34,727 nt of DNA, taken from NCBI GenBank assembly GCA_021810205.1, contig JAJZJC010000032.1:1-34727 (forward strand), written 5' to 3'. The DNA is from Actinomycetes bacterium. GTDB lineage: Bacteria > Actinomycetota > Acidimicrobiia > Acidimicrobiales > RAAP-2. Shown in pieces: positions 33,507 to 34,727 of this stretch. Position 1 is the first letter of the stretch. Each line of letters opens with the position of its first letter. The notes beneath the pieces are model-generated. The model searched no databases. It was not told the DNA's origin and saw only the letters and a list, made by a program, of their open reading frames with translations. A program made the position numbers and the translations under genes.

Positions 33507-33944
33507 TCAGTGATGCCCGCCGCGCCGGCTCTCGGCGGTGACCCCGACGAGAGCGAGCAGGATCAAGGAGCCGCCGATCAGGGCCAGCCACACCCCGAAG
33601 ACCAGTGCGAGCAGCAGGGTGAACGCTCCCATCCCGAGAGTGAACGGCCAGATGCTCGAGCCGGGGAAGGTGGCGACGACGCCCGCACCTTCCTCCATGG
33701 TGGCGTCGTTGCGATCCTCGGGACGTGTGCCCACGACGCGGTCGGTCTTGCCGATGAAGAAGTACTTGTGGCCCCGGAACCGACGGTGCCAGAAGTAGTA
33801 GTAGGTCCCGGGAAGGAAGCCCAGCGTGCACGTGCCGAAGAGCATCATCGTGCCGGCGTCTTCGTAGCTCAAGAACCAGTAGATCAGGCAGATGCAGCCG
33901 AAGACGATGCCGACGCCGATGAGGAAGGCGGACTCGATCTTCAC
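33507..33944 (-). CDS. ctaF: Cytochrome c oxidase subunit 4 (actinobacterial type)
   Basis: The product is 145 aa. It opens with [22 protein letters not shown], followed by a second helix [25 protein letters not shown] and two C-terminal helices, with a loop containing [28 protein letters not shown]. This arrangement is the actinobacterial subunit IV of aa3-type oxidase (TIGR/PF12270 type). GTG 33944 overlaps the ctaD stop by 4 bases (GTGA), so both are coupled. The end is Gly/His-rich. It acts as a structural subunit of the respiratory complex, with no catalytic residues of its own. Confidence 0.92.
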   Translation of the reverse strand: MKIESAFLIGVGIVFGCICLIYWFLSYEDAGTMMLFGTCTLGFLPGTYYYFWHRRFRGHKYFFIGKTDRVVGTRPEDRNDATMEEGAGVVATFPGSSIWPFTLGMGAFTLLLALVFGVWLALIGGSLILLALVGVTAESRRGGHH

Positions 33945-34727
33945 GGTGCCGTCACCTCCGAGGTCCCGCTCGCCGCGCTGCCGTTGCCGAACCTGGGCGG
34001 CCCCGAGCCGTTGCCCCCACCCGGACCGTGCCCGTTGCCGGAGGGACCGTCCCCATGCCGGATGACCGGCGCGTCCGGGTGGTTGTAGTCCCACGTCGGC
34101 CGCTCGGAGCGGATCGTGGGCAGATGCGTGTAGTTGTGATGGGGTGGCGGCGACGTCGTGAACCACTCGAGGGTGTGGCCATCCCACGGGTTGTCACCTG
34201 CGGGCACCGGATATCGCCAGGCGACCCACACGTTCACGAGGAGGACGAGGAACGAGACGCCGATCATGAAGGCGCCGATGGTCGACGCGATGTTCCACGA
34301 CTGCCAGCCGAGGTTGCTCGGGTAGCTCGCGACCCGCCGTGGCATGCCCATGAGGCCCAGGACGTACTGGGGCATATAGGTGAGCCAGAAGCCCACGAAG
34401 AGCAGCACGAAGTGCAGCACACCCAGGCGGTCGTTCAACATCCGGCCGAACATCTTCGGGTACCAGTAGTAGAAGCCGGCGAACCCTGCGAACACCGCGG
34501 TCCCGAAGAGCACCTGATGGAAGTGCGCGACGACGAAATACGTTGTGTGCACGAAGAAGTCGATCGGTGGAGAGGCGAGCATGACGCCGGTGACGCCGCC
34601 CATGAGGAAGGCGAAGAGGAACCCGATCGCGAACAGCATGGGTGCCTTGTAGACGAGCTGCCCGCGCCACATCGTGCCGATCCAGTTGAAGAACTTGATC
34701 CCGGTGGGGACGGCGATGAGGAGGCTC
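33941..34727 (-). CDS. ctaD: Cytochrome c oxidase subunit 1, 5'-truncated by window
   Basis: The 3' 261 codons are present; the start lies beyond the right edge. [16 protein letters not shown], then [38 protein letters not shown] contains the heme a3 and heme a histidine pair (H in VAHFH) of the terminal oxidase; CuB ligands lie outside the window. FHQ replaces the more common [23 protein letters not shown] and [15 protein letters not shown] follow, then an unusual Gly/Asn/Pro-rich tail of about 40 residues before the stop. It is the catalytic subunit that reduces oxygen to water. The GTGA overlap with ctaF indicates an operon. Confidence 0.95.
   Translation of the reverse strand, partial: SLLIAVPTGIKFFNWIGTMWRGQLVYKAPMLFAIGFLFAFLMGGVTGVMLASPPIDFFVHTTYFVVAHFHQVLFGTAVFAGFAGFYYWYPKMFGRMLNDRLGVLHFVLLFVGFWLTYMPQYVLGLMGMPRRVASYPSNLGWQSWNIASTIGAFMIGVSFLVLLVNVWVAWRYPVPAGDNPWDGHTLEWFTTSPPPHHNYTHLPTIRSERPTWDYNHPDAPVIRHGDGPSGNGHGPGGGNGSGPPRFGNGSAASGTSEVTAP

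Overview
This GC-rich 34.7-kb window looks like the chromosome of an actinobacterium. The actinobacterial pointers are a four-helix type cytochrome c oxidase subunit IV behind ctaD, many GTG starts, small [3Fe-4S] ferredoxin and PiT/DUF47 pairs, and a Streptomyces-like hopanoid operon. An Acidimicrobiia-type (often acidophilic) member is a reasonable guess from gene style, but nothing in the window proves the genus. No phage, IS, CRISPR or plasmid functions were seen.

Layout. 1-470: two strong hairpins and at most a tiny open frame. 471-980: a DUF3565-DUF1971 fusion. 1050-1732: a decayed 3-hydroxyisobutyrate-dehydrogenase-like gene. 1831-3494 (-): a PiT phosphate transporter with its DUF47 partner. 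3741-7789 (+): a small unknown protein, a secreted GH5 endoglycoceramidase-like hydrolase, a trans-aconitate methyltransferase fused to a VOC domain, and an ABM-like protein. 8189-9160 (+): heme A synthase. 9305-10774 (-): a PHS-type MFS carrier. 11124-13666 (-): tRNA-Glu and tRNA-Gln beside a YdcF-like protein and glutamyl-tRNA synthetase. 13675-17274 (-): ferredoxin, AarF/UbiB kinase-like protein, CtaG copper/oxidase assembly protein, and an SRPBCC-like unknown. 17394-20370 (-): proton-translocating transhydrogenase pntA1-pntA2-pntB, preceded by a HTH protein (20482-21009).

The centre of interest is 21584-32108 (+): hpnC-hpnD-hpnE-(polyprenyl synthase)-shc-(hpnG-like/ispH fusion)-hpnH-dxs, eight genes that overlap or nearly touch, so probably one translationally coupled operon. 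It joins the entry enzyme (Dxs) and last enzyme (IspH) of the MEP pathway to prenyl elongation, squalene formation, cyclisation to hopene and the first side-chain step (adenosylhopane). The fifth protein, in which a HpnG-like phosphorylase module of about 190 residues precedes a full IspH, is the most unusual gene product here. A 0.57-kb divergent intergenic region with repeated CATACGA boxes lies between this operon and the HTH/pnt genes.

32149-34727 (-): an MFS efflux-type carrier, then ctaF and the 3' part of ctaD running off the edge. Short perfect or near-perfect tandem repeats (units 6-18 bp) sit between or at the ends of genes at nine or more places, a recurrent local character of this genome.
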